DNA of 64,000 nt from Paracentrotus lividus (taxonomy: Eukaryota; Echinodermata; Echinoidea; Camarodonta; Echinidae): assembly GCA_940671915.1 (NCBI GenBank), contig CALNVZ010000174.1, forward strand, positions 79,917,136-79,981,135. Reading direction: 5' to 3'. This document shows positions 11,008 through 22,100 of the stretch, piece by piece. The notes beneath the pieces were generated by a model. That model made no database searches. It was not told the origin of the DNA and saw only the letters and a program-made list of their open reading frames with translations. Each line of letters starts with the position of its first letter. Within the stretch, counting starts at the first letter, position 1. The translations under genes were made by a program, and so were the position numbers.

Positions 11008-12070
11008 CTGTAGCAGAAAAAAAAAGGGAGTAGATTCATTTTATTCGGTTAGGTTTTGTATTTTCGTATAATTACCAAAAAGTTGCAGAGACAACCATTG
11101 ATGCATATCACTGGAATGTTATGCATGCATTGGAGAAATGACCTGCCAAAAATTGAGAGTTTGTATAGTCTATTAAAACAATTTTAATCCAAAAGAGATA
11201 CAGAGGTGCCCTTTCCAATCAAAGACATTCCTCATCACCCAGATATAAACACAATTAGATACAATTTTTTTAACTATTGAGATTGGACAATCAAAATGGG
11301 TACAGATTCTTAACATCAGATGAATCATCACAGCACCATCATTTAAGGGTAAACTTAAGTAGAGACTCACGTAAAGCGTTTGCATACGAGAAAGCCTATG
11401 CTAGTTTATTTATATAATATTGGATGCACTTGAGTGCAACATGAGATATATTCATACTGATGAATGGAATATATCTCATATTGCACGAAAGAAATCCAAT
11501 ATTATTATAATTATACATACAAACCAATTTTCCATGGCAACAGCAACGCTATCAGTTTAAACAAAAGGAGGTTTACTCTCCTGTATAAAATCTGCCTGAA
11601 GGAAAAGTTCAAATGATCAACCTATTATGACGTAAATTGTTGCTCCAAGTATCCATGGCACTGTTATAATAAGCTGTTATACTATTATAACGTAAATTTT
11701 TGCTCCGCGTATCCATTGTTAAAGCTGTTGCGCGCAGCACTTTACTGGCATCGCGGAGTGCAATATTGTAAAAGTAATGCACTCCTTTTCTCCATTGATA
11801 TGGGTAATGTAGAATACATAGGTCATACATTATGCTAACAATATTGAACGCCGACAAACAATCATCTGGAAGAGTATCAATACATGGTTTTAATGTATCG
11901 AAAAACAGACTTAAATGTGTAATAATCATAAATATATACCTCTAATCAATGCTCTCAAGGTATATTAACACGTGAATATATGATTATGTACTGGTCTTTC
12001 TGAACATCGATATGATAAGTGTGGGATCCAGCCATTAAATTGAAATGAATCTGATTGCTATAAATCTTAC
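11008..12070. other. MUS81 intron with hairpin and family A remnant
   Basis: Most of this intron has no recognisable feature. At 11414-11512 there is a hairpin (ATATAATATTGGATGCAC pairing with the 3' arm ending near 11512). 11560-11770 resembles the unique part of hairpin family A (ACGTAAATT, GCTCCGCGTATCCATTGTT). No coding exon was seen. Confidence 0.6.
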
Positions 12071-12196
12071 CTTGTTTTTGACTGAAGATTCATTGAATTC
12101 TTGAAACATGAGGCAGCATTGATGATGAGACTGCATATCAACTGAGTCTTTGAGTTTGTCCATGTCATCCATGCGAAATGCTCTGACTGTCTTGTC
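12071..12196 (-). CDS. MUS81: MUS81 exon, linker to C-terminal domain
   Basis: This 126-nt, phase 0-0 exon lies between a CACTAG acceptor and a GTAAGA donor on the minus strand. Its 42 codons end LMFQEFNESSVKNK, which aligns with the 'LLTFSDFNAGAIKNK' segment that leads into the C-terminal (HhH)2 domain of MUS81. The first half (KTVRAFRMDDMDKLKDS) is the variable linker. Placement between the 17197 and 10904 exons is in the expected gene order, and the reading phase is kept at both junctions. Confidence 0.85.
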
Positions 12197-13316
12197 CTAG
12201 TGATAGAGAATGAAACATAGATGCAATTAATAAATAAAGCCAATCAGAACTAGTAGCCGTGCATAGCACCACCTGAAGTCTTCAACTACTCAAATCTGGT
12301 TCCTAACCCATAATGCAACATTTTGAGCAGTGAAGTCTCATAATATAGGCCCATTTGAATGATAACAGACTTATTTACTACTTAATAGATTAATACCGAG
12401 ATGTCTATGTTACCAAGTATCGAAACAAACAATTTTACCCTCAAAACATTCTAGTTTTACAATTCAAATTAAATTATGGTTTAATTTATACACTGGATTG
12501 TTAATAGTCATGTTAAATAATATCTGGTTAATAATAATATCTGGATATTCATATAGCGCTTTTTAAGTTAAACTGCTCAGAGCACTTCACAGGATTCAAT
12601 ACCATTATTGATGGCTTCCATGCATTGATAGGTGCCTAGATATGGAATTATCTTCCCGGATAAAAGGTTAAAAGGTATATTTTAACTCTGGCTACTTATA
12701 ACACACAGTCAATGAGAGTGTTGGTCAGTTTTCTCTTGCTTTAAAAGTAAACCGTTATATCAAAGCTCTTAGATAAGGCTACAGGAAAGATCATCACATT
12801 GCAATTTTAGAACTATTAAAAACTTCACACATTGTGTATGTTATAGTTCAGAATCCAAAAGGTTTGTGAATTCCTCTTAGATTAGACAATTAGATTATTT
12901 TATCTCAAAAAGTTTAATTCAAAGACACTGAGACAAACATTGAGCTTCATGGGTATTTCTAATGGTCAAAGTTCATGAATGAAGAACATAATTCAAATTC
13001 AAAATATTCTTGATGTGGAGGGCTCAAACCCTTGTAACAGTCCTTATTTTTCTACATTATGGTATTAAAAAAAAGAACAAACCGATTAATTTCAGATAAT
13101 ATGACTTTTATGTTTTACTTATTTATATAATGTTAATGTGTAATTTTGGGGTACCCATATCCTACAAGTATTCCCTTTTAAATGGGTCCCTCCATTTCCA
13201 TAGGAAATTTCGATATATTTTATTTCATATTACATACCTTAAATATGTCAAAAAATTATAATTGTATAAGCAGTCAAAGAATCTTTTTGTAAATTGTTTT
13301 GTTAAAATGTTATAGT
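12197..13316. other. MUS81 intron, mostly unique
   Basis: Around 12530-12700 is a block with AATAATAATATCTGG, TATAGCGCTTTT and CAGAGCACTTCACAGG, typical of the reverse-complemented 3' ends of CR1/L2-like retroposons, but too short to assign firmly. Nothing else is recognised. Confidence 0.4.
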
Positions 13317-13795
13317 AAATAGTGGTAGTATTTTAAGAGTTGTGATTGGTTGAAATGATGTCACGTGTCATTCACGTTTTTGTTATATTGAACGTTTTTA
13401 CCTGTGTTAAAATGAATGGTGAAATCGACTGCCTTGTTGCACTAGCGCGTAATAACAGTAAAATGGTGGCGCACAACAATAGATACGCGGAGCAACAATA
13501 TACGTCACAATAGCTTAATTAGCACCAAAAGTTTGGCAAACATTGGCAAAGATAAAACCAGATTAGGCAAGGTCAAAGATTTAGGGGTCTATTTACTATA
13601 ATAAATAGTGCATGCTCTATTAATGCAACATTACTGACTATGTGAACTCCAAATACTAAATTATCCCTCGTGCACATCTGTTTCAACTCGGCCTACGGCC
13701 TCAGTGAAATAAATGTGCCCTCGGGATAATTTAGTATTTGTCGTGCACATAATCTAGTATGTTGCATTGTAGAGCATGCACTATTTATATAATAT
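13317..13795 (-). mobile_element. Hairpin MITE family A, copy 2
   Basis: Reverse complement of 772-1262, with the same internal hairpin (AAATACTAAATTATCCCTCG and its mirror about 60 bp on). The sequence just after it (13796-13870) ends AATAAAGTTGAATTGAAAA, resembling a retroposon 3' tail. 13871-14250 shows no gene. Confidence 0.75.
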
Positions 13796-14250
13796 TGCAC
13801 AATTCTTTTTTGTTCAAATGTATATATGATTTCTGTGGAAATGAAAAATAAAGTTGAATTGAAAACAACATTAATCCTGTGCAGTGCTTAATTCCAAATT
13901 TTGTTTCATCAATTACAGTCAACTTCCTTTATAATGAGGTGCTTGGACCAAGCCAATTCATTATACTGAACATAGAGGCACATAGACCAAAATCTACAAG
14001 TTTTAAATTGGTATTGTATTATATTATTTGTCCTCTTATAACAGGAGTTGACTGTACTTCTTTCGTAAAATTGTTCAAAGCACAAAATCAGTTTACAAGT
14101 AAAAGAAAAAAAAAAAACATAAATGTGATCGTATTTTTATCACCAATGTTTATATACAACCTTGTATTATTGTTACTAATATCTAAGACCAGTAATCACA
14201 AAGTTGTACTAAGTTAACCCTAATAAGACTGGATGTTTTGGTAGCTGTCA

Positions 14251-14965
14251 AGACTGGGGGGGGGCATGATGCCCCCCCCCCTAAGATCCCGGCCGCCGAT
14301 CGCGCGACCCGCGCGGAAAATTTGCACGATGGTAGTGTGTCATGTAATCTACAAGACTGCGTTATTATTTTTGCGAAATAATATCGAATTATTTATATTA
14401 ATTAATTATGCTAATTTATGCAGGAAATCATACTTTTCTTCTCTAATTTAAAAAATAAAGCTCCTAGAATGCTAATTTTGTGTATTATTATTCCTTATAG
14501 CATTCCTAATGATTTTATTAGGAAAAAAATTTAGTATCAAAATAAATTTCTTATGTATTTTATTGTTTTATGAATTTCTTATTTATTTCTTGTTTTTTCG
14601 ACCTTTCGTTCTTGTTTCTTCGCAAAATTATTGAAGAACCATTTTGAAGCATAATAATGCTAGAAATTATTGATTTCAGCAAATGAAAGTGAAAATAATC
14701 ATATCTTTATGAATAAGGTGAGAAAAACTCAATTTGCATTGACTTTGTACACAAAATCACGTTTTTGAGGCGTTTTCGGTCTGACGGATATTTTTGAAAA
14801 TCGTGCAGCGTCATAACGGTATGACCTATTTTCGTGAAAATGGTTTCAAAAGATGCGCGAGACTTTAAAAGTATAAAGTCAGCAAGCGGCGCGATAAATA
14901 AATTTTGTGCGGCGGAATGGTCGCGGAAAATGTCGAGGGGGGCATGATGGCCCCCCCCCCAGTCT
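14251..14965 (+). mobile_element. G/C-run TIR element family B, full copy
   Basis: Ends are inverted: AGACTGGGGGGGGGCATGAT at the left and GGGGGGCATGATGGCCCC through CCAGTCT at the right. The 715-bp interior includes the block shared, in inverted orientation, with 1365-1962. No transposase is visible, and a clear target duplication was not found. Confidence 0.65.
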
Positions 14966-15022
14966 TTTGAGGTTAAGCCACAGCTTAAATCTGTGGTTGA
15001 ACTATGGTCAGCCAAAAAATTA

Positions 15023-15290
15023 CCGATGTGTTGGCTCAGTGGATAGAGGTGTCCACCTCATAATCGGGAGGGTCATGGTTCGATCCCCGGCCGTGTCCTA
15101 CCAAAAGACATTAAAAAATGGCAATTGCTGCTTCCCTGTTTGGCGTTCAACAAGAGGGGGATAGAGCAACGTCCTTCTGGCGCTGCTCAGCGGCTGCCTG
15201 GCCCACGAGACAAGGGCAAAACAAATATCCGAATATCTTTGTTTCAGACAATAAAATTTGGAGCATGTGACAAATCTGTCCTCGTTGTTA
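15023..15290 (+). mobile_element. tRNA-derived SINE, copy 2
   Basis: Same head (TTGGCTCAGTGGATAGAG; B box GGTTCGATCCC; CAT in the anticodon position) and same body (CTTCCCTGTTTGGCGTTCAA, CAGCGGCTG) as the minus-strand copy at 7322-7587. The B box here is the canonical form. 15291-15550 carries no recognised feature. Confidence 0.8.
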
Positions 15291-15554
15291 TTTCCTTACT
15301 TGTTTACCAGATTCTGGAATTGTGCTTTAATGGTAAGAAAAACTTCGTACTTATCATTCCGAAACAGTTTGTAATAGTTTCATACCAAATGTTTTGATAA
15401 ATCCAACATCACTTTTTAGGATTGTGTCACATTTTGCAAGCCATAGTTAAACCACAGATTTAAGCTATAGCTTAACTTAGAACACTTGTGAAGATGGGCC
15501 GTTGTCACCATACATGGATCTTGTAGATGAATGATAGCCAAAATGTATTAGTAT

Positions 15555-17183
15555 AAAGAAACTTCCGCAAGGTCGGAAGACATGCCTCCGTATTGCCACA
15601 TCGGCAAAAAAAGGCATGCGCATGTTGAGTATTTTACATCCATTTATACCATGACATCTTTGAGATATTGACCCAAATCTATTAAAGTTGTATCATCAGA
15701 ATTATTTCCAACTCAGGAAGGATGGCTACTGATGTAATAAAAAGGATAAACATGTTTAAGTTGATCTGTCAAAGGTCCTTCGGAAATTGCACAAACGAGT
15801 CATTTACATAAATAACCAGTGACCTTTGATGTCCTGACCTCAAAAATCTAATCAGTTCATCTTTCCTCCCACATGACCCAAGTTTGAAGTTGATCCATAA
15901 AACGGTTCAGAAGTTACAGCAAGAACGTGCCATTTTCATGTATAACAATGACGTCTGTGACCCTTGACCTTTGACTTCATGACCTCAAAATATAATAAAT
16001 TCATTGTCCCTACCATATGCACACATGACCCAAGTTTGATGTTCATCCATCAAACTGTTTTTAAGTTATCGCAAGAACAAGCCATTTTCATGTACACAAT
16101 GTCCTCTGTGGCCTTTGAACTTTGACCTCATGACTCTAAATTCTAATCAGTTTATTGTCCGTCCCATATGCACATATGACCCAAGTTTGAAATTGATCCG
16201 TCAAACGGTTTTTAAGTTTATTGCGAGAACAAGCCATTTTCATGTACACAATGACCTCTGTGACCTTTGACCTCATGACCCCAAAATCTGATAAGTTCAT
16301 TGTCCCTCCCATATGTAAATATGATCCAAGTTTGAAGTTGATCCTCAAACGGTTCTTAAGTTATCGCAAGAACGAGAGCCATTTTCACGTACACAATGAC
16401 CTGTGACCTTGACCTCATGACCCCAAAATCTTATAAGTTTATTGACCCTCATATATGCACATATGACCCAAGTTTCAAGTTTATCCCTCAAACGGTTCTT
16501 AAGTTATCGCAAGAACGAGCCATTTTCATGTACACAATGACTCTCTGTGACCTATGACCTCATGACCCCAAATTCTAATCAGTTCATTGTCCCTACCATA
16601 TGCACATATTACCCAAGTTTGAAGATGATCCGTTACACAGTTCTTAAGTTATCACGAGAACAAACTATTTTATGTATACAATGACCTCTGTGACCTTTGA
16701 CCTTTGACCCCAAAATCTAATCAGTTCATTGCCCCTCCCATATGCACACATTACTCAAGTTTGAAGTTGACCCGTCACACAGTTCTTAAGTTATTGCGAG
16801 AACGAACCATTTTCATGTATACAATGACATCTGTGACCTTTGACCTTTGACCTCATGACCCTAAAATCTAATCAGTTCATTGCCCCTCCCATAGGCACAC
16901 ATTACCCAAGTTTGAAGTTGACCCGTCAAACGGTTTTTAAGTTATGGCGAGAACGAGCCATTTTCATGCATACAATGACCTCTGTGACCTTTGACCTTTG
17001 ACCTAATGACCCCAAAGTCTAATCAGATCTTGTCCTACCCATAATGCATACATGATCCAAGTTTGAAAGTGATCCGTCAAACGGTTCTTAAGTTATCGCG
17101 AGAACGAAAACGGGACGAACGTACGGACGGACAACCCGAAAACATAATGCCTCCGGCACCACCTTCGGTGGCGGAGGCATAAA
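15555..17183 (+). mobile_element. Helitron-like tandem-monomer element, copy 2 (longest)
   Basis: About nine monomers are marked by AAGTTTGAAGTTGATCC-like landmarks at 15881, 16033, 16184, 16329, 16471, 16616, 16758, 16919 and 17060. The spacing is 141-161 bp, mean about 147. Each monomer carries a tract of TGACCTTTGACC repeats, ATCTAATCAGTTCATTG and TTAAGTTATCGCGAGAACGA. The right end is the same GC hairpin and ATAAAAA as the other copies. It ends 13 bp from the splice donor of the MUS81 exon at 17197, inside the intron. Confidence 0.62.
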
Positions 17184-17196
17184 AATGCTTACTTAC

Positions 17197-17292
17197 CGAG
17201 TAGAGGCTGTTCAGATATCTTGTCATGATAGTAAGGTAGGCTGCTGATTCCTTGCTGTCACGGGTATTCTTCACAAAGAAACCATCAATCAC
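17197..17292 (-). CDS. MUS81: MUS81 exon, end of nuclease core
   Basis: This 96-nt, phase 0-0 exon (ATTAG acceptor, GTAAGT donor) encodes [20 protein letters not shown] followed by [12 protein letters not shown]. It aligns with the '[31 protein letters not shown]' segment of vertebrate MUS81, the final helices of the ERCC4-type nuclease fold. The exon is hemmed in: a Helitron-like element ends 13 bp beyond its donor and a 135-bp dispersed direct repeat starts 18 bp upstream of its acceptor. The exon itself is intact. Confidence 0.92.
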
Positions 17293-17310
17293 CTAATACA
17301 AACATAAAAA

Positions 17311-17445
17311 GCATGACTTGACGATTTTTCCTAAAATTCGCTCCTATGGTAGCTAATTAAATTCCCTACATCGACATATAATTAGATTTTTAAAATTCCT
17401 CCTGGTTCAAAAATTATTGATATCTGAAATAGGGGGAACTTTCTT
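17311..17445. repeat. 135-bp direct repeat, copy 1
   Basis: Begins GCATGACTTGACGATTTTTC and ends AGGGGGAACTTTCTT. It is nearly identical to 18217-18351, 906 bp away in the same orientation. Confidence 0.9.
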
Positions 17446-18529
17446 GACTGTAAATTATTGTAAGAAAACTTTGCACATAGCTTCAACTGGTCTCTAACTA
17501 ACATGATCGTTACTCAAATTACGTATTCGAAAAGTCACTGCACCATGACAAAGCCCGAAACTTTCTTCTCATTTTCATGATTTTCTTGTATCTTGTGCCC
17601 ACTGAGGCGTGAAACATCGGGATTTTTGTGAAAATCAAATCAAACGTACTCCATAACAAGAATTTTTATATTCAATCAAAGTAAGAATTTGAATTTTTAG
17701 TCCATACGTGAGAAAAAGGCTTTTCCAGTCTCACGTGCTCACTGAAGCATGAATTTTTGAATAAATGCCATAGGATCATTGACACGTGCCCAAAGAATAT
17801 AAATAAACCCCAAAAATGTTATTGGGGTGCTTTCTAGTGCATAAAATTACTACAATGACTCTTCGTAATTCTAAAATGGCCTATTTTGTGGTTGATTGAC
17901 GGGTTCATTCAACCGTGAATGGATGGATATTGGTTGCATACACTTCCAAAACAGGAATTCCCTCACAGTTGATTGAATATACCATAGCAAAGAAGTAAAA
18001 ATCGCAGTTTGGGCAATTTTTGCTGCATGCTCACTCAATCGTGAAATTTGACGTAAATTTTGTTTCTGTAGGTTGGGAAGCACATTTTGCATACATTCTG
18101 ACGTGTGAATTGTTTAAAATCTGAAAATGGGTCCGATATCATGGAATCAAAGTTGTGATTTTATTCTTGTGAACTTCAAAAAATGACATTTTTGCATTCA
18201 ACCATTAATTACTGAAGCATGACTTGATGATTTTTCCTAAAATTTACTCCTATGGTAGCTAATTAAATTCTCTACATGGACATATAATTAGATTTATAAA
18301 ATTCCTCCTGGTTCTAAAATTATTGATATCTGAAATAGGGGGAACTTTCTTTTTGTTTTGTGTTTATATGGACATGCTTCTATTGCATGTTTTGAAAGGG
18401 TTCAATTGCATGCTTACAAACATGTAGCATGAATTTAGGAACCCACAAATATGTTTTGAGGCCGCTCATTGCGAAATATTAATGTCACAAAAAATAGCAG
18501 CGAATACAGTATTCAAATTTTTTCTTTAC
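17446..18529. repeat. MUS81 intron: spacer and second 135-bp repeat
   Basis: Copy 2 of the direct repeat lies at 18217-18351. The spacer contains a recurring motif like CACTGAAGCATGAA near 17603, 17739, 17908, 18030 and 18208. Long direct repeats around a spacer could be LTR-like ends or the outer monomers of a decayed tandem array; no coding sequence supports the former. Confidence 0.7.
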
Positions 18530-18646
18530 CTGTGTATTAACAGCAGCCTGAAGGATAGTAGCAGCTGGAAGTGACATGTGATCTGTAGAACCAAAATCTT
18601 CAACAAGATAGATGGGGTGGTTAAGACCACACTGCTTCAGACGAAA
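18530..18646 (-). CDS. MUS81: MUS81 exon, mid nuclease core
   Basis: This 117-nt, phase 0-0 exon (TTTTAG acceptor, GTAAAG donor) encodes [20 protein letters not shown] and continues to [14 protein letters not shown]. It aligns with 'FRLKRCGLERRVYLVEEHGS ... LPESTLLQAVTNTQ' of vertebrate MUS81. It joins in frame to the upstream exon ending DGRFKEQK and the downstream exon starting VIDGFF, giving an uninterrupted core across three exons. Confidence 0.93.
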
Positions 18647-18692
18647 CTAAAATTTACATGAAATGGAATTTTATGATACACTTAATTCTATA

Positions 18693-19544
18693 GGGCCTGT
18701 CCCACAGAAGGCGATCGTTCTTTGTTGTGGCGACAACCTACGAACTACTTTTTAGTACCCATCGCCACTATGCGCAGGTCCAATCGCCTATAAGATCTTT
18801 AATTATCGCGTCTGTCGCCAACAAATATGTGGCAAAATTTTGTTCGCCGCTGGTTTCTCAACAAGTTAAACAACAGCCGGCGTCAGTTTGGTTGACATCA
18901 ATGACCGTAGCCTGTCTTCTCTTGTCGCGACAACTTGCTATCGTAGATTGTCGCCAGATAGATCTTGCTTAGCAAAGCAGAACGGCGGCCAGTTGTAGGT
19001 TGTCGCGCTCCAGCAAACGTTGCACGCATCGCTGTACCTAACGCCCAGTGAAATTTAAGCCGCTACGGCCTCTGTCGCCACCTACATGCACCAAAATCAG
19101 GATCGGCCTCCCATTCAGATACTGTACAGTCGCCGCTAATTTTTGAAATTTTCAAAAATCACTCACGACCCAAATTATGATGCGCAACTGAGAGGACTAT
19201 CACGAACCTAAAGGCGACAGGCCGCCATCAGGTAGAAAACACTCGATCGCCTGTCTCAGTCGCAAGGATCGCCACAGTGCGCAAGTTCATATTTTGGTTG
19301 ATATAAAGCTGCGACAAGAGAAGTCGAGCCGCGAGATGCGCGAAGGTCGAGGCCATTGTATTATCGGATATCAGCTTTTGTTAGCCTATTGTTTGCGTGG
19401 AAGCAAGTCGTTGTCGTAGCCTATCGTAGACAGAGTCGTAGATACTTATATGATCTTCGGTCACCTACGATTATGACACGATTCTGGCAGGTTCTAACAT
19501 GCATAGGTTGTTGCCACAACGATCGCCTTCTGTGGGACAGGCCC
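18693..19544. mobile_element. 852-bp TIR element rich in TCGC/GCGA
   Basis: Inverted ends GGGCCTGTCCCACAGAAGGC and GCCTTCTGTGGGACAGGCCC; pairing extends through GCGATCGTT and GTTGTGGC with one mismatch region. The interior is full of TCGCCAC and GCGACA motifs and is much more GC-rich than its surroundings. It lies just upstream (minus-strand sense) of the MUS81 exon at 18530, within the intron. No transposase; short frames in it are not credible genes. Confidence 0.75.
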
Positions 19545-19626
19545 TTTAGAATGTTCTCAAAATCATCCAGGTAAATCAAACATAAACTGATTTGCAAAAA
19601 AAAAAAAATGTAACAACTAGAGTACT

Positions 19627-19686
19627 GTTTTGAGTTACAACATTTCATGTCCTATCCAGGATGACGTAAAATGTTGTAACTCAAAA
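19627..19686. repeat. Perfect 19-bp inverted repeat (hairpin)
   Basis: GTTTTGAGTTACAACATTT (19627-19645) and its exact complement (19668-19686) are separated by 22 bp. Function unknown. The surrounding 19545-20540 is AT-rich intron without other features. Confidence 0.85.
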
Positions 19687-20555
19687 CGTAAGTCCAGATG
19701 AACAGTGTTTCACACATCAATTTATTTATGATACACTTAAATAATCTTGATTCTTAACAATCCTGTACATAAATATGGCAAATCTGCTCCACACATACTA
19801 ACTCAAATAATTTCATTAATAAGTCAATCAAAAAAATATATCTTGAAAATCATAAATTGTATGCAACCTACAACTAAAATGGCAGACAAAGTGTACTAAT
19901 TATCTTGAAAATTCATATATTTTTGGTTGGTATTTTTCCACACATTCCCCCAATATTTAACTAACGTCTTCATAATGGTATATGTAATGCATTTCACCTC
20001 TGGCATTCTCAATCTCAATTTCATACTCTGTAAATATTAACAAAATTCTAGACAAAATGCAACAGGTGTACATTTACCTTTTTCTTTTCTTTTTTTTTAA
20101 AAATTTTTTAAAAACCAATAAAATCACCTATAGGCCTATAAACATCTAAAAGATATCAAAACAATTAGGAGCAAAATCAAATGGAATAACATGGAAAAAA
20201 AGGGTGGAATTGAAAAAAAAAGAGGTCATATTCAATTTAAAGTGGACATTTAGCTGAAATTTTAATGTGGCACTGTGTCTTTGAAAATTCAAATTAGGAT
20301 ATGAAATCAACACAGAAGGCTTCTTTACAATACAACCAATTATTTAAGTTCAAACATTATGTGATCCAGTTTTCCTACGCTGAATAATTGATCAAAAAGG
20401 AATTTGCACATATGGGACTATGGTGCTTGAAATACCTCTTATTCTTTTATCTAGTCACTTTTGACTTTTGATTAAAGTAATTATAATGGACTACTCCAAC
20501 ATGGCATATACACACAGGGTAATTTCGGTCTAGTTATTTACTTGAACTGTTGCTT

Positions 20556-20948
20556 GTGTCACTCACGCTTTGGATGTCGTGTCACTCACGACACATAGAG
20601 GTGGACCATTTTTTCTCAGAGAGGAAATGATTGATAAGGACAACAATTGTCAGAGAAGTACACTATTCATGTACATCTACCAGCACTTATAGTTCCTTTA
20701 GAGATCTACTTGGGCACAAATCCAACCATAACCAATGATGGTCAGAAACTCATGTCCAAAATTTGTCGTGTCACTCACGTACCGTTTTTTAATCACGATT
20801 TCAAGGACCCATTTTAAAATTCAAATCCAACTGGTAATGACACATGCCAGTCCTACACTATACATAATATGGTAGTCATGATTCATTCATAACCTACAAG
20901 TGCGAAGATATGCACCCTTCTATCTGTCCAAATGTCGTGTCACTCACG
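20556..20948. repeat. Four copies of GTGTCACTCACG
   Basis: Exact copies at 20556, 20579, 20768 and 20937, three of them preceded by GTC or TGTC. All are in the same orientation. Clustering of a 12-mer like this is typical of the subterminal region of some DNA transposons, but no terminal repeats were found. Confidence 0.7.
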
Positions 20949-21009
20949 TTTGAATATGACCACAAGGTGGTTTGCGAACCACGAGTCTCGCCTGATTTCG
21001 CTATCAATA

Positions 21010-22100
21010 AAACACGCAATATGACCTTTTGACCCCAAGATGGCCTTTGATGTAACCTTTGTAGGTATCATATATGGCCATGCGTTTTGAACTCGCCCCC
21101 TTTTGTGTTACACCACCTATCAGGATCAAAGTGTCATAACTTTTGAAATATTAACTCTAACCCTACAAAAGTATACATTTTCTGAAAGGAAATGTCCTGT
21201 AGATTTCAAAAATGCCATCCACTACAATGTAAGGTGAAGCAGTAACATATTTTGATTACAATATTGAAGTTTTTGGGGGGCCCAATTTTTTTTTTTTACT
21301 GCAGCCCCCAATATTTTTTCTCCCTTTGATCCAGGTCATAATTGCTCTTGAAATTTCCTTTCAGAAAATATATAGCTATAGGGGGGTCTCTACATTTAAT
21401 TTAAAAATTCTTAACCGTAAAAGGGCCCAAATATTTTGGTCAACCTGGGCCGGGGAGGGGGTCGCCCCCTCCTCAAGATCTCGGCCATGGTGGGGCCAAA
21501 GTTTATAAAAACTTGCATGTAGGTGGGCTATCTTATAGTACATAAGCTCACAAAGTTTCAGGCATCTATCTCAAGTAACTTTTGAGTTATCGGCATTTAT
21601 GTAACGTTGCTTCACATACTGCAGGAACTGTATTGAGTTACTTTATGTACAATACACAGTCAATGGGGAAATTGTCATTTTATTTTAACTGCGCATAGCG
21701 CTGCGATTTTCAGAACTGCGCATTACTAAATGGCTGGAACATTATAACTGTGGTGTCAAAAGATGTAGGAGACTCTAAGCTATAAAGTCCTAAAAGTTCA
21801 CAGCTCAAAAATGAATATGGGCAATTCCATGAATTAGTGGACATGGACATAAAAATTTAGAATACGAATTCCCTCAAGAGGTTTAACAAAATAAATTAGT
21901 TTTATTGATATAGGTATGTTGAACAATACAGACCCAAAGGTCTAAAAACAGTCAAAATAATATTACAAACAGAAAATCTGACAATAACCCAGCCTAAATA
22001 AGACACTCAGTTCAAATTCATGCCTGGGCAATTATTGGAGGGCCGAGCAGGATCCCGGGGCTAGGACAAGGGGAGAAAAACACTACAAAAAGTTTTAAAA
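21010..22100. other. Repeat-derived intron sequence
   Basis: 21030-21120 (CTTTGTAGGTATCATATATG, GAACTCGCCCCCTTTT) is roughly reverse-complementary to 24220-24300. Polypyrimidine and G/C runs occur at 21280-21480. No gene was found. 22100-23065 is AT-rich unique sequence with nothing recognised. Confidence 0.45.

Noticed and set aside
15023..15100. A functional tRNA on the plus strand
   Set aside because: Same SINE family as the copy at 7322-7587, with mismatches in the acceptor stem.
17311..18351. Complete LTR retrotransposon
   Set aside because: Direct repeats exist, but no gag or pol coding sequence, no primer-binding site and no clear target duplication were seen.
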